Part shown: piece after piece, positions 1 through 13,446 of the stretch
Layout: the number at the start of each line of letters is the position of its first letter
How positions within the stretch are numbered: position 1 is the stretch's first letter
Translations under genes and position numbers: made by a program
Notes under the pieces: generated by a model
Seen by the model: only the letters and a program-made list of their open reading frames with translations
What the model was told of the DNA's origin: nothing
Database searches by the model: none
Assembly: GCA_013076295.1 (NCBI GenBank)
Contig: RQOL01000729.1
Span: 3,906,001-3,970,000 of the forward strand
Reading direction: 5' to 3'
DNA from: Sanderia malayensis
Taxonomy: Eukaryota > Cnidaria > Scyphozoa > Semaeostomeae > Pelagiidae
Length of the DNA stretch: 64,000 bases

Positions 1-505
1 GGTTAGCTCGCTACGCTCGCCAGATAACCCCTTATCATAATTTGTTGATTAAAACTTTGGGCTTGTTTACATTAGGCCTACCACGTGGGTCGGGCAAAAA
101 GAGCCAATCAAATTGCAGCAAAAGGCGAAACGCGTCACGTGAAGAGCGAACACTTTGTTCGAAATTGGAATTCGCGACGCAAATTTAGAAGTTTCGCCAG
201 CGTAAACCGTGGTTTATTCGTGATAGCCAATTAGGCGAACAAAAACAAAGAATTTCCAAACCTTTTAGTGGAAACTGTGAGCTCTCATATAGATAACTTT
301 TTGGTTCAGCAGGCAAAGAACAACTCACTCAAAAATAGGGCAGATTGAGGACCTCAAAAAAAAGTCTTTATGGATACCTCGTTCGCCGTTTCGGCCCATT
401 GTTTTGGGGCGTTCGACCTATTGTGTCGGGTCGAATCTATTGTTTTAGGCAGAGTTTCGCCACCGTCACCTGACATCACAGAATATATATATTAGACTAG
501 CCGGG
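1..505. repeat. Satellite module A, copy 1
   Basis: The first 23 bases are the tail of a hairpin repeat unit (see 11021-11582). The remainder is a roughly 480-bp module that recurs almost unchanged at 11583-12060 and, more diverged, at 12641-13446. It ends in a TA-rich stretch followed by TAGACTAGCCGGG, the same end that closes module B. No reading frame is conserved between copies, so it is non-coding. Whether it is a satellite monomer or a non-autonomous transposon arm cannot be decided from one window. Confidence 0.85.
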
Positions 506-1095
506 GGCCCGGTCGCTTCGCTCCCTCCCCGGAGCCCCCCAAGCAACAAAAGTTTAATGTGGTTGGCGCGCTTCGCGCGCTGCATTCGCCGCCGCTCATG
601 CCCATACATACATACATACATACATACATACATACATACATACCCTACCATACATACCCTACAATACATACCCTACAATACATACCCTACAATACATACA
701 TACCTACATACATACATACATACATACATACATACATGAGCCGGGTTCGGTCGCTTCGCTCCCTCCCCGGAGCCCGTCGAGTAAACAAAGCTTAATCTGG
801 TTGGCGCGCTTCGCGCGCTGCATTCGCTGCCGCTCATGCCCATACATACATACATACCCTACAATACATACCCTACAATACATACCCTACAATACAAACC
901 CTACAATACATACCCTACAATACATACCCTACAATAAATACCCTACAATACATATCCTACATAACATACCCTACAGCACATACCCTACATAACATACCCT
1001 ACAATACATACCCTACAATACATACCCTACAATAAATACCATATAATACATACCCTACAAAAAATACCCTACAATACATACCCTACCATACATAC
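506..1095. repeat. Hairpin linker, (CATA)n tract and 14-bp minisatellite
   Basis: A GC-rich linker with the hairpin GCGCGC-TTC-GCGCGC (566-580) leads into (CATA)n at about 602-642, a few 14-bp units (CATACCCTACAATA) at 643-700, more CATA to about 737, a second GC-rich linker with the same hairpin, then 14-bp units from 838 to about 1095. Open frames here (MYVCMYVC- or YIHTYIHT-like) are products of the 4-bp period and are not genes. Confidence 0.9.
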
Positions 1096-2565
1096 TACGA
1101 CGCAACATTTCTAAAGAAAGTAAAGGTGGAAGGTCGGATCTTCCCCCCTGGCAATCGACCGCCCAGCGCCCACCCTGCCGCCCCCCTGAAAGCCGAAGGT
1201 TGATAGCTTCAGTGTGAAGTTTGAAAAAAAAAGTTGCCTTCAAAAATTTAATCAATCCTGGAAAATTTAAACTCAATTTCTAATAAAAATTATATCAAAC
1301 TGTAGCTGAGGAAACAGCGAATCCGATAAAAGTATTCACATTTCTTAACAGTGTTGTATTGAATTTTAAGGGAGTATTTAGTGGAACCCAACAACAAAGC
1401 CGTGAAAAAATTTATTCATCAGCCAACTTTAAAAACACAAAAATTCCCCTAACTTGGTGAAACTTTGTCCATTTTAACTCAAATTACACCAACATGAAGC
1501 AGTTACCTTGGCGAAAAAGTATCGACAGTAATTGGGTGCATTTGAAATGCTTTTCGCAATTTTAGTTGGGTATTTTTGAAGCTCAAGACATTATTTTCTT
1601 GATCAAAAATAGCCGTGAAATCAAACCCATGCAAAAAATAGGAATTGAAACACGATTCACCAACTTTCAAATTCAATTAGCGTGGCCAATTTTTGTCCTA
1701 CACACCCCACGAAAATATCAACATGAAGCTAATAGCTTGGCGAACATTTATCGAAAGTATTTGGGTGAAAAAAACAAAGTTTTGGCAGGTTAAAATTTAA
1801 TTTTCCCGAATGCAAAACACACGCGTGTTGCCTGAAAATTTCGTGTTTTCCAGCCAAATCAAATCTCGGCTAAAACTGTCCAAAAACAGAGGAAAATCGA
1901 CAAAACAAAAAAAACAAAGCCATATAACTTTAGTTCTTGTGCAAATAAACAGTCATCGAAAGTTTAAATGGACAAAATCGGCCCAGAACGACCCGAGAAA
2001 ATCAAAATTGTCTTCGTGTTTTGGTTAGGCCCTCGAGCCGATAGAAAAACGTGAGGTTAAACAAAACAAAACTCGTGCTATTTAAAGCCAAAAACAATTG
2101 AATAAAGAAAATACCTCGAAATAATTGTCCACACATTGTCTCCACAGGTCCTGAGAACAATTGACACGTCTTTACAATTGATTTCCGGCACGTATTCACG
2201 CTTAAACCCGAGCAACTTGCCGCCCGTTTAACTACGTAAACACCTGCTTCTCCCTGCTCGGTTTGCATCTCATTAACTCGGTCGGCGGAACTTTCTAGAA
2301 AGTCGGAACACAAAATGGGCCATAACTCCGGAACCGCTGGGGTTAGAAATTAGCCAAATAGTACACTGTCATCAGCACAATGCAGCGATCATTTCTATAC
2401 CGATTTGCACCCTTATTTGCAGCCCAAAAAAAAGCCTTTATGGATACAACGAAATTCCTTTGATCCAATTGTTTGTTCGAACGTCGATTGTTCAAGAGAC
2501 AATGGAGCATTGTTTGGCGGGTTGGGGTCACGTGTCGACGTAGATTATATAATAGAGACTAGCCG
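1096..2565. repeat. Satellite module B, copy 1
   Basis: A module of about 1.47 kb starting near ACGACGCAACATTTCTAAAG and ending in a TA-rich stretch plus GAGACTAGCCGGG. It recurs at about 3506-4975 and 9549-11020 with a few percent divergence. Each copy has matching C-run, poly-A and CACGTG-type segments at the same offsets. Short frames occur in equivalent positions but are broken differently in each copy, so I see no gene. Confidence 0.85.
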
Positions 2566-2838
2566 GGGGCACTCGCTTCGCTCGCTTCCCGGAGCCCCCC
2601 AAGCAACAAAAGCTTAATGTGGTTGGCGCGCTTCGCGCGCTGCATTCGCTCCCGCTCATGCCCCTTTCAACCCCACGTACAATGGGTTAGCTCGCTGCGC
2701 TCGCCTGTGGTTGGCGCACTTCGTGCGCTGCATTCGCTTACGCTCATGCCCTTTTCAACTCTACATACAATGGGTTAGCTCGCTACGCTCGCCTGTCGTT
2801 GGCGCACTTCGTGCGCTGCATTCGCTTATGCTCATGCC
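2566..2838. repeat. GC-rich hairpin repeats (about 90-bp units, 3 copies)
   Basis: Three units of the pattern GTTGGCGC..TTC..GCGCTGCATTCGCT..GCTCATGCCC, two of them ending with an ATGGGTTAGCTCGCT..CGCTCGCC tail. Hairpin arms vary in a compensated way: GCGCGC/GCGCGC in the first, GCGCAC/GTGCGC in the second (2714-2728) and third. Confidence 0.85.
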
Positions 2839-3505
2839 CATACATACATACATACATACATACATACATACATACATACATACATACATACATACATACA
2901 TACATACATACATACATACATACATACATACATACATACATACATACATACATACATACATACATACATACATACATACATACATACATACAAACATGGG
3001 CCGGGTTCGGTCGCTTCGCTCCCTCCCCGGAGCCCGTCAAATAGACAAAGCTTAATCTGGTTGGCGCGCTTCGCGCGCTGCATTCGCTGCCGCTCATGCC
3101 CATACATACATACATACATACATACATACATACATACATACATACATACATACATACCCTACAATACATACCCTACAATACATACCCTACAATACATGCC
3201 CTACATAACATACCCTACTATATATACCCTACAATACATACCCTACAATACATACCCTACAATACATACCCTACAATACATACCCTACAATACATACCCT
3301 ACATAACATACCCTACAATGCATACCCTACAATACATACCCTACAATACATACCCTACATAACATACCCTACAATACATACCCTACAATACATACCCTAC
3401 AATGCATACCCTACAATACATACCCTACAATACATACCCTACAATACATACCCTACAATACATAACCTACAATACATACCCTACCATACATACCCTACAA
3501 TACAC
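2839..3505. repeat. (CATA)n microsatellite and 14-bp minisatellite
   Basis: Uninterrupted (CATA)n from 2839 to about 2992 (nearly 39 units), a GC-rich hairpin linker (2996-3098), (CATA)n to about 3157, then 14-bp CATACCCTACAATA units with variants to about 3505. No coding content. Confidence 0.9.
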
Positions 3506-4975
3506 ACGACGCCACATTTCTAAAGAACGTAAAGGTGGGAGGTCGAATCTTCCCCCCCCCCCCGCCATGCGACCGCCCCGCGCCCACGCCGCCCCCCCTG
3601 AAAGCCGAAGGTTGATAGCTTCAGTGTGAAGTTTGAAAAAAAAAGTTGCCTTCAAAAATTTAATCAATCTTGGAAAATTTAAACTCAATCTGTAATAAAA
3701 AATACATCAAACTGTAGCTAAGGAAACAGCGAATCCGATAAATATATTCACATTTCTTAACAGTGTTGTTTTGAATTTTAAGAGAGTATTTAGTGCAGCC
3801 CAACACAAAAGCCGTGAAAAAATTTATTCATCAGCCAACTTTGAGAACACAAAAACTCCCCTAACTTGGTCAAAATTTGTCCATTTGAACTCAAATTACA
3901 CCAGCATGAAGCTAATACCTTGGCAAATAAATATCGAAAGTACTTGAGTGCATAGGAAAAGCTTTTGGCAATTTTAGTTGTAAATTTTTGAAGTCCAAGA
4001 CATGATTTTCTTCATCAAAAATAGCCGTGAAATCAAAACCCTGCAAAAAATAGCAATTGAAACACGACTCACCAACTTTCAAATTCAATTAGCATGACCA
4101 ATTTTTGTCCTACACACCCCACGAAAATATCAACATGAAGCTAATAGCTTGGCGAACATTTATCGAAAGTATTTGGGTGAAAAAAACAAAGTTTTGGGAG
4201 TTTAAAAATTAATTTTTGCAAATGCAAAACCCACGCGTGTTGCGTGAAAATTTCGTGTTTTCCAGCAAAACCCAATCTCGGCTAAAAGTGTCCAAAAACA
4301 GAGGAAAGTCAACAAAACAAAAAAAACAAAGCCATATAACTTTAGTTCTCGTGTAAATAAACAGTTATCGAAAGTTTAAATGGAGAAAATCGGCCCAGAA
4401 CGACCCAAGAAAATCAAAATTGTCTTCATGTTTTGGTTAGGCCCTCGAGCCGAAAGAAAAACGTGAGGTTAAACATAACAAAACTCGTGCTATTTAAAGC
4501 CAAAAACAATTGAATAAAGGAAATACCTTGAAATAATTGTTCACCAATTGTCTCCACAGGTCTTGACAACAATTGACACGTCTTTACAATTGATTTCCGG
4601 CACGTATTCACGTTTAAACCCGACCAACTTGCCGCCCGTTCAACTAAAAAAACACGTGCTTCTCCCTGCTCGTTTTGCATCTCATTAACTCCATCCTCGG
4701 AACTTTCTAGAAAGTCGGAACACAAAATGGGCCATAACTCCCGAACCGTTTGGAGTAGAAATTAGCGGAAAGCTTTACTGTGATCAGCGCAATGCAGCGA
4801 TCATTTCTATACCCATTTCCACCCTTATTGACCCCCAGGAAAAAAGCCTTTTTGATCACAACGAAATTCCTTTGATCCCATTGTTTGGTCGAACGTCGAT
4901 TGTTCAAAAGATAATGGGCATTGTTCAGCGCCTCCGGGTCACGTGTGATCGTAGAATAGTATATATAGACTAGCC
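3506..4975. repeat. Satellite module B, copy 2
   Basis: Second copy of the 1.47-kb module described at 1096-2565, with point changes and small indels. It ends at the same TA-rich plus AGACTAGCC junction and then passes into hairpin linkers and CATA repeats. Confidence 0.85.
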
Positions 4976-7900
4976 AGGGGGCACACGCTACGCTCGCTTC
5001 CCGGAGCCCGTCAAGTAAACAAAGCTTAATCTGGTTGGCGCGCTTCGCGCGCTGCATTCGCTGCCGCTCATGCCCATACATACATACATACATACATACA
5101 TACATACATACATACATACATACATGAGCCGGGTTCGGTCGCTTCGCTCCCTCCCCGGAGCCCGTCAAGTAAACAAAGCTTAATCTGGTTGGCGCGCTTC
5201 GCGCGCTGCATTCGCTCCCGCTCATGCCCATACATACATTCATACATACCCTACAATACATACCCTACATAACATACCCTACAATACATACCCTACGATA
5301 CATACCCCACAATACATACCCTACAATACATACCCTACAATACATACCTACAATACATACCCTACATAACATACCCTACTATACATACCCTACAATACAT
5401 ACCCTACTATAAATACCCTAAAATACATACCCACCATACATACCCTACAATACATACCCTACATAACATACCCTACAATACATGCCCTACAATACATACC
5501 CTACAATACATACCTTACAATACATACCCTACAATACATACCCTACGATACATACCCTACTATAAATACCCTACAATACAAACCCTACAATACATACCCT
5601 ACAATACATACCCTACAATACATACCCTACAATACATACCCTACATACATACCCTACAATTCATACCCTACAATACATACCCTACAATACATACCCTACG
5701 ACCCTACGATACATACCTTACAATACATACCCTAAAATACATACCTTACAATACATACCCTAAAATACATACCCTACAATACATACCCTACAATACATAC
5801 CCTACAATACATACCCTACAATACATACCCTACAATACATACCCTACAATACAAACCCTACAGTACATACCCTACAATACATACCCTACAATACATACCC
5901 TACAATACATACCCTAAAATACATACCCTACAATACATGCCCTACATAACATACCCTATAATACATAACCTACAATACATACTCTACAATACATACCTTA
6001 CAATACATACCCTACAATAAATACCCTACAATACATACCCTACAATACATACCCTACAATACATACCCTACATAACATACCCTACAATACATACCCTAAA
6101 ATACATACCCTAAAATACATACCCTACAATAAATACCATACAATACATACCCTACAATAAATACCCTACAATACATACCCTACAATACATACCCTACAAT
6201 ACATACCCTACAATACATACCCTACAATACAAACCCTACAGTACATACCCTACAATACATACCCTACAATACATACCCTACAATACATACCCTAAAATAC
6301 ATACCCTACAATACATGCCCTACATAACATACCCTATAATACATAACCTACAATACATACCCTACAATACATACCTTACAATACATACCCTACAATACAT
6401 ACCCTACAATACATACCCTACGACCCTACGATACATACCTTACAATACATACCCTAAAATACATACCTTACAATACATACCCTAAAATACATACCCTACA
6501 ATACATACCCTACAATACATACCCTACAATACATACCCTACAATACATACCCTACAATACATACCCTACAATACAAACCCTACAGTACATACCCTACAAT
6601 ACATACCCTACAATACATACCCTACAATACATACCCTACAATACATACCCTAAAATACATACCCTACAATACATGCCCTACATAACATACCCTATAATAC
6701 ATAACCTACAATACATACCCTACAATACATACCTTACAATACATACCCTACAATAAATACCCTACAATACATACCCTACAATACATACCCTACGATACAT
6801 ACCGTACAATACATACCCTAAAATACATACCCTACAATACATGCCCTACATAACATACCCTATAATACATACCCTACAATACATACCCTAAAATACATAC
6901 CCTACAATACATGCCCTACATAACATACCCTATAATACATAACCTACAATACATACCCTACAATACATACCTTACAATACATACCCTACAATACATACCC
7001 TACAATACATACCCTACGACCCTACGATACATACCTTACAATACATACCCTATAATACATACCCTAAAATACATACCCTAAAATACATACCCTACAATAA
7101 ATACCATACAATACATACCCTACAATAATTACCCTACAATACATACCCTACAATACATACCTTACAATACATACCCTAAAATACATACCCTACAATACAT
7201 ACCCTACAATACATACCCTACAATACATACCCTACAATACATACCCTACAATACATACCCTACAATACATACCCTACAATAGATACCCTACAATACATAC
7301 CCTACAATACATACCCTACAATACAAACCCTACAGTACATACCCTACAATACATACCCTACAATACATACCCTACAATACATACCCTACAATACATACCC
7401 TAAAATACATACCCTACAATACATGCCCTACATAACATACCCTATAAAACATAACCTACAATACATACCCTACAATACATACCTTACAATACATACCCTA
7501 CAATAAATACCCTACAATACATACCCTACAATACATACCCTACGATACATACCGTACAATACATACCCTAAAATACATACCCTACAATACATGCCCTACA
7601 TAACATACCCTATAATACATACCCTACAATACATACCCTAAAATACATACCCTACAATACATGCCCTACATAACATACCCTATAATACATAACCTACAAT
7701 ACATACCCTACAATACATACCTTACAATACTTACCCTACAATACATACCCTACGACCCTACGATACATACCTTACAATACATACCCTATAATACATACCC
7801 TAAAATACATACCCTAAAATACATACCCTACAATAAATACCATACAATACATACCCTACAATAAATACCCTACAATACATACCCTACAGTACATACCCTA

Positions 7901-9548
7901 CATAACATACCCTACAATACATGCCCTACAATACATACCCTAAAATACATACCCTAAAATACATACCCTACAAAACATACCCTACAATACATACCCTACA
8001 ATACATACCCTACAATACATACCCTACAATACATACCCTACAATACAAACCCTACAGTACATACCCTACAATACATACCCTACAATACATACCCTACAAT
8101 ACATACCCTACAATACATACCCTAAAATACATACCCTAGAAAACATGCCCTACATAACATACCCTATAATACATAACCTACAATACATACCCTACAATAC
8201 ATACCTTACAATACATACCCTACAATACATACCCTACAATACATACCCTACAATACATACCCTACATAACATACCCTACAATACATACCCTAAAATACAT
8301 ACCCTAAAATACATACCCTACAATAAATACCATACAATACATACCCTACAATAAATAGCCTACAATACATACCCTACAATACATACCCTACAATACATAC
8401 CCTACAATACATACCCTACAATACATACCCTACAATACAAACCCTACAGTACATACCCTACAATACATACCCTACAATACATACCCTACAATACATACCC
8501 TACAATACATACCCTAAAATACATACCCTACAATACATGCCCTACATAACATACCCTATAATACATAACCTACAATACATACCCTACAACACATACCTTA
8601 CAATACATACCCTACAATACATACCCTACAATACATACCCTACGACCCTACGATACATACCTTACAATACATACCCTAAAATACATACCTTACAATACAT
8701 ACCCTAAAATACATACCCTACAATACATACCCTACAATACATACCCTACAATACATACCCTACAATACATACCCTACAATACAAACCCTACAGTACATAC
8801 CCTACAATACATACCCTACAATACATACCCTACAATACATACCCTACAATACATACCCTAAAATACATACCCTACAATACATGCCCTACATAACATACCC
8901 TATAATACATAACCTACAATACATACCCTACAATACATACCTTACAATACATACCCTACAATAAATACCCTACAATACATACCCTACAATACATACCCTA
9001 CAATACATACCCTACAATACATACCCTAAAATACATACCCTACAATACATGCCCTACATAACATACCCTATAATACATACCCTACAATACATACCCTAAA
9101 ATACATACCCTACAATACATGCCCTACATAACATACCCTATAATACATAACCTACAATACATACCCTACAATACATACCTTACAATACATACCCTACAAT
9201 ACATACCCTACAATACATACCCTACGACCCTACGATACATACCTTACAATACATGCCCTAAAATACATACCCTAAAGTACAGACCCTAAAATACATACCC
9301 TACAATAAATACCATATAATACATACCCTACAATAAATACCCTACAATACATACCCTACAATACAAACCCTACATAACATACCCTACAATACATACCCTA
9401 CAATACATACCCTACAATACATACCCTACAATACATACCCTACAATACATACCCTACAATACATACCCTACGATACATACCCTACAATACATACCCTACA
9501 ATACATACCCTACAATAAATACCCTACAATACATACCCTACAATACAC
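4976..9548. repeat. Hairpin linkers, (CATA)n, and a 4.3-kb 14-bp minisatellite array with higher-order structure
   Basis: Two GC-rich hairpin linkers bracket a short CATA tract (about 5075-5124). From about 5228 to 9548 the sequence is roughly 300 tandem units of CATACCCTACAATA with variants (CCTAAAATA, CCTTACAATA, CCCTACATAACA, CCTATAATA). Rare variants recur in the same order: the compound block CCCTACGACCCTACGATA lies near 5698, 6419, 7017, 7747, 8638 and 9226, spacings of about 590-890 bp. That is a higher-order repeat, produced by amplification of multi-unit blocks. Frames in this array are artefacts. Confidence 0.9.
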
Positions 9549-11020
9549 ACGACGCCACATTTCTAAAGAAAGTAAAGGTGGGAGGTTGAGTCTTCCCCCC
9601 TGCCAAGCGACCGCCCCGCGCCCACGCTGCCCCCCTGAAAGCCGCTTCCGAAAGTTGCTAGCTTCAGTGTGAAGTTTGAAAAAAAAAAGTTGCCCTCAAA
9701 AATTTAATCAATCTTGGAAAATTTAAACTCAATCTCTAATAAAAAATATATCAAACTGTAGCTAAGAAAACAGCGAATCCGATAAATGTATTCACATTTC
9801 TTAACAGTGTTGTTTTGAATTTTAAGAGAGTATTTAGTGCAGCCCAAGACAAAAGCCGTGAAAAAATTTATTCATCAGCCAACTTTAAAAACACAAAAAT
9901 TCCCCTAACTTGGTCAAAATTTGTCCATTTGAACTCAAATTACACCAGCATGAAGCAAATACCTTGGCAAATAAATATCGAAAGTATTTGGGTGCATATG
10001 AAAAGCTTCTCGCAATTTTAGTTGTACATTTTTGAAGTCCAAGACATGATTTTCTTCATCAAAAATAGCCGTGAAATCAAACCCGTGAAAAAAATAGCAT
10101 TTAAAACACGATTCACCAACTTTCAAATTGAATTAACGTGGCCAATTTTTGTCCTACAGAACCCACGAAAATATCAAAATGAAGCTAATAGCTTGGCAAA
10201 CATTAATCGAAAGTATTTGGGTGAAAAAAACAAAGTTTTGGCAGGTTAAAATTAATTTTCGCAAATGCAAAACACACGCGTGTTGCGTGAAAATTTCGTG
10301 TTTTCCAGCAAAACCCAATCTCGGCTAAAACTGTCCAAAAACAGAGGAAAATCAACAAAACAAAAAAAACAAAGCCATATAACTTTAGTTCTCGTGTAAA
10401 TAAACAGTTATCGAAAGTTTAAATGGAGAAAATCGGCCCAGAACGACCCGAGAAAATCAAAATTGTCTTCGTGTTTTGGTTAGGCCCTCGAGCCGAAAGA
10501 AAAACGTGAGGTTAAACAAAACAAAACTCGTGCTATTTAGAGCCAAAAACAATTGAATAAAGGAAATACCTCGAAATAATTGTCCACGCATTGTCTCCAC
10601 AGGTCCTGAGAACAATTGACACGTCTTTACAATTGATTTCCGGCACGTATTCACGCTTAAACCCGAGCAACTTGCCGCCCGTTTAACTACGAAAACACCT
10701 GCTTCTCCCTGCTCGGTTTGCATCTCATTAACTCGGTCGGCGGAACTTTCTAGAAAGTCGGAACACAAAATGGGCCATAACTCCGGAACCGCTGGGGTTA
10801 GAAATTAGCCAAATAGTACACTGTCATCAGCACAATGCAGCGATCATTTCTATACCGATTTGCACCCTTATTTGCAGCCCAAAAAAAAGCCTTTATGGAT
10901 ACAACGAAATTCCTTTGATCCCATTGTTTGTTCGAACGTCGATTGTTCAAGAGACAATGGAGCATTGTTTGGAGGGTTGGGGCCACGTGTCGACGTAGAT
11001 TATATAATAGAGACTAGCCG
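9549..11020. repeat. Satellite module B, copy 3
   Basis: Third copy of the 1.47-kb module. It is closer to copy 1 than to copy 2 over its last 600 bp, for example in the segment around 10500-10800, which matches 2030-2340 almost base for base. It ends at the shared TA-rich/AGACTAGCCGGG junction. Confidence 0.85.
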
Positions 11021-11582
11021 GGAGCGCTCGCGTTTGCACGCTTCCCGGAGGGGGGCAAGTGAAAAGAACTTAATGTGGTTGGCGCACTTCTTGCGCTGCA
11101 TTCGCTTGCGCTCATGCCTCTTTCAACCCCACGTACAACGGGTTGGCTCGCTACGCTCGCCTCTGTGGTTGGTGCACTTTGTGCACTGCATTCGCTTACG
11201 CTCATGCCTCTTGCAACCCCACATACAATGGGTTAGCTCACTACGCTCGCCTTCGCTTGTGCTGATGCCTCTTGCGACCCCAAATACAATGGGTTAGCTT
11301 GCTATGCTCGCCTCTGTGTTTGGCGCACTTCGTGCGCTGCATTCGCTTGTTCTCATGGCTCTTGCAACCCCACATACATGGGTTAGCTCGCTACGCTCCC
11401 CTCTGCATTTGGCGTACTTCGTGCGCTGCATTCGCTTAGGCTCATGCCTCTTTGAACCCCACGTACAATGGCTTAGCTCGCTACGCCCACCTCTGTGGTT
11501 GGGGCACTTCGTACGCTGCATTCCCTTACGCTCATGCCTCTTGCAACCCCACGTACAATGGGTTAGCTCGCTACGCTCGCCA
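11021..11582. repeat. GC-rich hairpin repeat array (about 90-bp units, 6 copies)
   Basis: About six tandem units each holding a hairpin with a TTC or TTT loop, a GCATTCGCTTACGCTCATGCC segment, an AACCCCA..TACAATGG segment and GTTAGCTCGCTACGCTCGCC. Arm variants include GCGCAC/TTGCGC (mispaired), GTGCAC/GTGCAC (11172-11186, fully compensated) and GCGCAC/GTGCGC. Frames crossing it encode only repeated peptides and are not credible genes. Confidence 0.88.
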
Positions 11583-12060
11583 GATAACCCCTTATCATAA
11601 TTTCTTGATTAAAACTTTGGGCTTGTTTACATTAGGCCTACCACGTGGGTCAGGCAAAAAGAGCCAATGAAATTGCAGCAAAAGGCGAAACGCGTCACGT
11701 GAAGAGCGAACGCTTTGTTCGAAATTGGAATTCGCGACGCGAATTTGGAAGTTTCGCCAGCGTAAACCGTGGTTTATTCGTGATAGCCAATTAGGCGAAC
11801 AAAAACAAAGAATTTCCAAACCTTTTAGTGGAAACTGTGAGCTCTCATATAGATAACTTTTTGGTTCAGCAGGCAAAGAACAACTCACTCAAAAATAGGG
11901 CAGATTGAGGGCCTCAAAAAAAAGCCTTTATGGATACCTCGTTCGCCGTTTCGGCCCATTGTTTTGGGGCGTTCGACCTATTGTGTCGGGTCGAATCTAT
12001 TGTTTTAGGCAGAGTTTCGCCACCGTCACGTGACATCACAGAATATATATATTAGACTAG
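11583..12060. repeat. Satellite module A, copy 2
   Basis: Nearly identical to 24-505 over its whole length, ending at the same TATATATATTAGACTAGCCGGG-type junction. Confidence 0.9.
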
Positions 12061-12640
12061 CCGGGAGCGCTCGCGTTCGCACGCTTCCCGGAGGGGGGCA
12101 AGTGAAAAGAACTTAATGTGGTTGGCGCACCTCTTGCGCTGCATTCGCTTGCGCTCATGCCTCTTTCAACCCCACGTACAACGGGTTGGCTCGCTACGCT
12201 CGCTTCTGTGGTTGGTGCACTTTGTGCACTGCATTCGCTTACGCTCATGCCTCTTGCAACCCCACATATAATGGGTTAGCTCACTACGCTCGCCTTCGCT
12301 TGTGCTGATGCCTCTTGCGACCCCAAATACAATGGGTTAGCTCGCTATGCTCGCCTCTGTGTTTGGCGCACTTCGTGCGCTGCATTCGCTTGTCCTCATG
12401 GCTCTTGCAACCCCACATACATTGGGTTAGCTCCCTACGCTCCCCTCTGCATTTGGCGTACTTCGTGCGCTGCATTCGCTTACGCTCATGCCTCTTTGAA
12501 CCCCACGTACAATGGCTTAGCTCGCTACGCCTGCCTCTGTGGTTGGGGCACTTCGTGCGCTGCATTCCCTTACGCTCATGCCTCTTGCAACCCCACATAC
12601 AATGGGTTAGCTCGCTACGCTCGCCTGTGGTTGCTCGCTT
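12061..12640. repeat. GC-rich hairpin repeat array, second block
   Basis: A near-duplicate of 11021-11582 in unit order and unit variants, showing that module A plus its hairpin block was duplicated as one unit of about 1.04 kb. Confidence 0.88.
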
Positions 12641-13446
12641 ACGCTCATGCCTTTGCCTACTCCTCTCACAATAGTTATAATAATCTCGTAATAATCTCGT
12701 ATCATAATTTGTTTTTAAAACTTTGACTTTGTTTACATTAGGCCTAAGCGTGACAGTATGCCGAAGCAACAATGGCGGTCGTATAAAAACTAAGACTATC
12801 TCACTCAAAAAACAAAACAAAACTATCACCTGTGTTCTCAATTGTCGCCTGTAATTTTCCAGAGGTCTCTCAAACAATTAGCAAGGCTTTACAAAGATAA
12901 TTCAGGTCGTAAAACACTTTGAAAGGCGCCCAGTTATCCTTTGTTTGGAAAACAAAAACACGCGTTTTCCCCAAAAGTACCTGCTGTTCAACCGGAGGGC
13001 TAATTTGCATGATAACGAAAAACGCGTGATTTTTCACGTGAAGTCACGAAAGAGCCAATCAAATTGCAGCAAAAGGCGAAACGCGTCACGTGAAGAGCGA
13101 ATGCTTTGTTGGAAAATGGATTCCGCGACGCGAATTTGGAAGTTTCGCCAGCGTAAACCGCCTTTTTTTGTGATAGCCAATTAGGCGAACTTTAACAAAG
13201 AATTTCCTAATCTTTTAGTCGAAACTGTAAGCTCTCATATAGATAACTTTCTGGTTCAGCCAGCAAGGAATAGGTCACTTAAAAATGGGGCAAATTAAGG
13301 GCCTCCGACAAAAGCCTTTATGGATACCTCGTTCGCCGTTTCGGCCCATTGTTTTGAGGCATTCGACTTATTGTATTGGGTCGAATCTATTGTTTTTGGC
13401 AAGGAAAATGCGTGATCACGTAACTCCGCAGAATATATATATTAGA
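12641..13446. repeat. Satellite module A, diverged longer copy 3
   Basis: Begins like module A, then carries about 300 bp absent from the other copies (about 12745-13050) before rejoining the module A sequence (AGAGCCAATCAAATTGCAGC onward). It ends at the TATATATATTAGA junction, after which the sequence is unrelated Helitron-derived coding sequence. This is the right edge of the satellite. Confidence 0.8.

Noticed and set aside
466..5412. Many overlapping frames of MYVC, YIHT or TLQYIPYN repeats on both strands
   Set aside because: They follow from 4-bp and 14-bp repeat periods without stops. Neighbouring satellite copies break them differently and no start context or domain exists.
10860..12877. 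Frames of 100-200 codons across the hairpin repeats, for example 12284-12877 on the minus strand
   Set aside because: They are translated repeat units (SECSARSAPT and similar) present in several frames at once, with no sign of protein selection.
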